Origin: Candidatus Segetimicrobium genomatis
GTDB lineage: Bacteria > Sysuimicrobiota > Sysuimicrobiia > Sysuimicrobiales > Segetimicrobiaceae
DNA: 8,226 nt
Direction: 5' to 3'
Assembly: GCA_005882445.1 (NCBI GenBank)
Contig: VBAN01000491.1
Location: 1 to 8,226, forward strand
Each line of letters begins with the position of its first letter. Positions within the stretch are counted from its first letter, which is position 1. Below the pieces are notes generated by a model. The model did no database searches. It saw only the letters and a program-made list of their open reading frames with translations, and had not been told where the DNA came from. Shown here one piece after another: positions 5,185 through 8,226 of this stretch. The translations under genes were made by a program, and so were the position numbers.

Positions 5185-7281
5185 GTGGGGGCGCAGGTCC
5201 GGGTCGGCATCGATGTCGGCGGCACCTTCACCGATCTGGTGGCGCAGCCGCTGGCCGGCGGGCCGCTGCGGATGCAAAAGATCCTGACGACCCGCGATCC
5301 CTCCCAGGCGGTGCTGGAAGGGCTCCGTGTCCTGCTCCGGCCGGACGAGGAGGTCGCCAGCCTGACCCACGGCACGACCGTGGCGACCAACGCGATGCTG
5401 GAGGGGCGGGGGGCGCGGACCGCCCTGATCACGACGCGGGGGTTCCGCGACGTGCTGGAGATCGGCCGGCAGCAGCGCGATCATCTGTACCGCCTCGACC
5501 TGCCGGGCCGGGAGCCTCCGATCGTGCCGCGCGCGCTGCGGTTCGAGGTGACCGAGCGCATCGATCATGCGGGCCGCGTCCTGATCCCGCTCGACGAGTC
5601 CGAGGCGCGGCGCCTCGCGGCGCTGCTCCGCGATGAGCGGGTCGAGGTGGCGGCGGTCAGCCTGCTGCACGCCTACGCCAACCCCACCCACGAGCGCCGG
5701 CTCGCGGCGCTGCTGGCCGGGGCGGTGCCGCACATCTGCCTGTCCTCGGACATCAACGCGGAGTACCGGGAGTACGAGCGGACCCACACGACCTGCGCAA
5801 ACGGGCTGCTGATGCCGGTCGTGGACCGGTACCTGGCCGACCTGACCGCGGGACTGGAGGCGACGGGGCTGCGGGCGCCGCTCCGCCTGATGCAGTCGAG
5901 CGGCGGCATGGCCACGCCCGCCGGGGCGCGGAGGGTCCCGCTGGCGATGCTGATGTCCGGTCCGGCCGGCGGGGTCGCGGCCGCGCAGGCCGTGGGCGCG
6001 CGGACCGGGGTGGCGGATGCGGTGACCTTGGATATGGGCGGGACGTCGACGGACGTCTGCCTCATCCGGGCGGGCCGCGTCGAGACGGTGTCGGAGCGCC
6101 GCCTGGGCGGCCAGCCCGTGCGGACGCGGTCACTGGCGGTCGAAAGCATCGGGGCGGGCGGCGGCTCGATCGTCTGGATCGACGGCGGGGGAGCCCTGCG
6201 TGTGGGGCCGCAGAGCGCCGGCGCGTTCCCGGGGCCGGCCTGCTACGGGCGCGGCGGCACCGAAGCGACCGTCACCGACGCCGGCGTGGTCCTGGGCTAC
6301 GTCAACCCCGGGGCGGCCTTCGGGGGACTCCGCTTGGATCCTGATCTGGCCGGGGGGGCGGTTGATCGCGTCGCGCGCGCCTTCGGCCTCTCGGTGCCCG
6401 AGGCCGCGGCGGGGATCGTGGAGATCGCCAACGCCGCGATGATCCGTGCGATCCGGGCCGTGTCGGTGCACCGCGGGTACGACCTTCGCGGCTGCTGCCT
6501 GATCGCGTACGGGGGCGCCGGCCCCATCCACGCCGGGCGGCTGGCGCAGACGCTCGGGATGCCGCGGGTGCTGGTGCCGCGCTATTCGAGCGCGTTCTCC
6601 GCCTACGGATGCCTCGTCGCCGGCCTTCGATACGACGTCGTGCGGACCGTGCGCGGCCGCCTCGATCCCGCCGGACGCGCGCCGTCCACGGAGGACGCTC
6701 GGGGGCCTCGCGCGGCGGCCGCGCGCGAGGTCTGGGAGGGGGTATTCCGCGAGATCGAGGTCGAACTCCTCACCCGGTTGGAGCGCGAGGGGGTCGACGC
6801 GAACGGCTGCGAGTGGCGGCGCTCCATGGATCTCCGGTATGTGGGGCAGAACGATGAGATCGAGGTGCTCGTGGAGCCGGGTGAGGACGGCGAGGCAATC
6901 CGCAGGCGGTTCACCGAGGCGCACCGGCGCGTCTACGAGTACACGACCGACGAGCCGGTGGAAGGGGTCAATGTGCGGGTAACGGTCCTCGCGTCTTCCC
7001 CGGTCCCGCCGGCCCCCGAGAGGGGCGATCGGGGCCGCCCGACCGGGAAGGGGCGCGCCCGATCAGGCTCGGGGTCGGGACCGGCGCGCGGGCGCCGTGC
7101 CTACTACTACGGGCATGGCTGGGTGGAGACCCCCCTGTACCCCAGAGACGAGCTCGCCGAGGACCGGGAGATCCTGGGCCCCGCGATCGACGAGGACGCC
7201 TGGTCCACGATCATCGCCTATCCGGGACAGCGCCTGCGGTGCGATGCCTCGGGCCACCTGTGGATCGAGGCCGCTCCGTGA
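5185..7281 (+). CDS. Hydantoinase/oxoprolinase family protein, HyuA-type (ATP-binding) subunit
   Basis: This 698-residue protein is the HyuA-type subunit of the N-methylhydantoinase / 5-oxoprolinase / caprolactamase / acetone-acetophenone carboxylase family. These subunits have the sugar-kinase/Hsc70 fold and use ATP to phosphorylate the substrate. Landmarks: phosphate-binding IDVGGTFTD (9-17), HGTTVATNAMLEGRGARTAL (62-81), EYREYERTHTTCANG (193-207), LMQSSGGM (235-242), LMSGPAGGV (256-264), second phosphate motif DMGGTSTDVCL (283-293), ESIGAGGGSI (320-329), GPQSAGAFPGPACYG (341-355) and AYGGAGP (441-447). The C-terminal domain follows a Pro/Gly/Arg-rich linker at about 606-638. The start is GTG at 5185, 11 bases after the previous stop, with no good ribosome binding site, so translation may be coupled. 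The gene overlaps HyuB by GTGA. The length is normal for HyuA. Substrate and exact reaction are unknown; the family call is secure. Confidence 0.9.
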   Translation: MGAQVRVGIDVGGTFTDLVAQPLAGGPLRMQKILTTRDPSQAVLEGLRVLLRPDEEVASLTHGTTVATNAMLEGRGARTALITTRGFRDVLEIGRQQRDHLYRLDLPGREPPIVPRALRFEVTERIDHAGRVLIPLDESEARRLAALLRDERVEVAAVSLLHAYANPTHERRLAALLAGAVPHICLSSDINAEYREYERTHTTCANGLLMPVVDRYLADLTAGLEATGLRAPLRLMQSSGGMATPAGARRVPLAMLMSGPAGGVAAAQAVGARTGVADAVTLDMGGTSTDVCLIRAGRVETVSERRLGGQPVRTRSLAVESIGAGGGSIVWIDGGGALRVGPQSAGAFPGPACYGRGGTEATVTDAGVVLGYVNPGAAFGGLRLDPDLAGGAVDRVARAFGLSVPEAAAGIVEIANAAMIRAIRAVSVHRGYDLRGCCLIAYGGAGPIHAGRLAQTLGMPRVLVPRYSSAFSAYGCLVAGLRYDVVRTVRGRLDPAGRAPSTEDARGPRAAAAREVWEGVFREIEVELLTRLEREGVDANGCEWRRSMDLRYVGQNDEIEVLVEPGEDGEAIRRRFTEAHRRVYEYTTDEPVEGVNVRVTVLASSPVPPAPERGDRGRPTGKGRARSGSGSGPARGRRAYYYGHGWVETPLYPRDELAEDREILGPAIDEDAWSTIIAYPGQRLRCDASGHLWIEAAP

Positions 7282-8226
7282 CCGATCGCTCCGCGGCCGG
7301 CCGTCCGGCGATGGACCCGGTCACGCTCGAGGTGGTGCGGCACGCCGTCTACGCCATCGCCGAGGAGATGCGGGCGATCCTGATGCGTTCGGCCCGCTCC
7401 CCCGTCCTGAAGGAGGCCGGCGATCTCTCGTGCGCGCTCACCGACGCCCAGGGCCGGCTGATCGCTCAGGGGCGCGACATCCCCATCCATCTCGGGGTGA
7501 TGGCCTTTACGGTCAAGGAGTTCCTGCGCCGCATCCCGGCTGATGCGCTGCACGAAGGCGACGTCTACTTTACCAACCATCCCGAGGTCGGGGGGAACCA
7601 CCTGCCGGACGTCAAGGCGGTCATGCCGGTGTTTCACCGCGGGCGCCTGGTGGCGTTTGCCATCAACCTCGCGCACTGGCCGGACGTCGGCGGCGCGCGG
7701 CGCGGGAGCTACGTCGCCGCGGCGCGGGACCGATACGCGGAGGGCCTGTGCATTCCGCCGGTGCCGCTCTTCCTCGCCGGCCGCCCCAACCCGGGGATGA
7801 TGGAGGTCGTGCTCAGCAACGTGCGGGGCCGCGAGGCGCGGGAAGGCGACATCCTGGCGCAGTACGCGGCGAACGCGGTGGCCGCGTCCCGCCTCAAGGA
7901 AGTCTGCGACCGCTTCGGCGCGGACGTGGTGCTGCGCTGCTTTGACCGGTTCCTCGATGAGTCCGACCGGTTGATGCGGCAGGAGATCGCGAAGGTGCCG
8001 GCGGGCGAGTACCACGGCGAGGACTGGCTGGACGACGACGGCGCCGGCGAGGCTCCGCTGCGGATCGCCGTGACGGTTCGGGCCGCCGGGGACACGCTGA
8101 CCTTCGACTTTGCCGGGACCGCACCCGAGGCGCAGGGCCCGCTCAACGCCACGCGGTTCGTCACCGCCTCCGCGGCCTTCTACGCGGCGCGGGCGCTGCT
8201 CGGCCCGGAGATCCCCGCCAACGACG
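7278..8226 (+). CDS. Hydantoinase/oxoprolinase family protein, HyuB-type subunit, 3' end missing
   Basis: The frame is open for 316 codons to the window edge, so about half to three-fifths of a typical HyuB is present. Landmarks: MDPVTLEVVRHAVYAIAEEM (12-31), SPVLKEAGDLSCALTDAQGR (41-60), LIAQGRDIPIHLGVM (61-75), NHPEVGGNHLPDV (100-112), LAHWPDVGG (131-139), YAEGLCIPPVPL (153-164), P-A-G-E-Y (241-245) with W-L-D-D-D-G (250-255), and DFAGTAPEAQGPLNATR (277-293). In this family the B subunit pairs with HyuA and holds the metal-dependent hydrolysis or carboxylation site; by analogy His108, Asp111, His133 and Asp136 are possible metal ligands. The GTG at 7278 overlaps the HyuA stop (GTGA), which suggests coupled translation. 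The ATG at 7311 (residue 12) is an alternative start, because many HyuB proteins begin near MDPVTLEV; neither has a clear ribosome binding site. The family call is secure; the substrate is unknown. Confidence 0.9.
   Translation, partial: MTDRSAAGRPAMDPVTLEVVRHAVYAIAEEMRAILMRSARSPVLKEAGDLSCALTDAQGRLIAQGRDIPIHLGVMAFTVKEFLRRIPADALHEGDVYFTNHPEVGGNHLPDVKAVMPVFHRGRLVAFAINLAHWPDVGGARRGSYVAAARDRYAEGLCIPPVPLFLAGRPNPGMMEVVLSNVRGREAREGDILAQYAANAVAASRLKEVCDRFGADVVLRCFDRFLDESDRLMRQEIAKVPAGEYHGEDWLDDDGAGEAPLRIAVTVRAAGDTLTFDFAGTAPEAQGPLNATRFVTASAAFYAARALLGPEIPAND

Noticed and set aside
7218..8015. An antisense open frame of 265 codons opposite HyuA/HyuB
   Set aside because: No motifs, His/Arg/Asp-rich shadow composition, and the opposite strand carries convincing HyuA and HyuB sequence.

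Overview
The window is GC-rich bacterial DNA from an organism that cannot be named from sequence alone. Codons end mostly in G or C, and long open frames appear opposite the real genes, as expected at high GC. All seven genes lie on the + strand and are tightly packed; the largest gap is about 100 bases (561-663). The transporter's solute-binding protein has an export signal without a lipobox cysteine. This hints at a free periplasmic protein and hence a two-membrane cell, but that is an inference.

Layout: (1) 3-560 is the 3' part of a caffeoyl-CoA-type O-methyltransferase, followed by a hairpin. (2) 561-663 is the only real control region: a hairpin, a LacI-family-like operator candidate and a very strong ribosome binding site. 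(3) 664-4025 encodes a carbohydrate-type (CUT1-like) ABC importer: a solute-binding protein, then a perfect 28-base palindrome, then two permeases overlapping by ATGA. No ATPase gene is present. (4) 4042-5173 encodes an EthD-domain small protein and a TIM-barrel sugar-phosphate isomerase/epimerase-like protein. (5) 5185-8226 encodes the HyuA-type and HyuB-type subunits of the hydantoinase/oxoprolinase family; HyuB runs off the right edge.

Genes from 664 onward look like one operon: same strand, gaps of 11-66 bases or 4-base overlaps, and no convincing terminator between them. The simplest reading is a catabolic operon. The importer brings in a small polar, possibly sugar-like or cyclic amide compound. 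HyuA/HyuB perform an ATP-dependent ring opening or carboxylation. The isomerase-like and EthD proteins handle intermediates. The substrate cannot be read from the sequence. The pairing of a CUT1-type importer with HyuAB, EthD and a sugar isomerase-like protein is the most interesting feature here. No RNA genes, mobile elements, CRISPR arrays or long repeats were seen.
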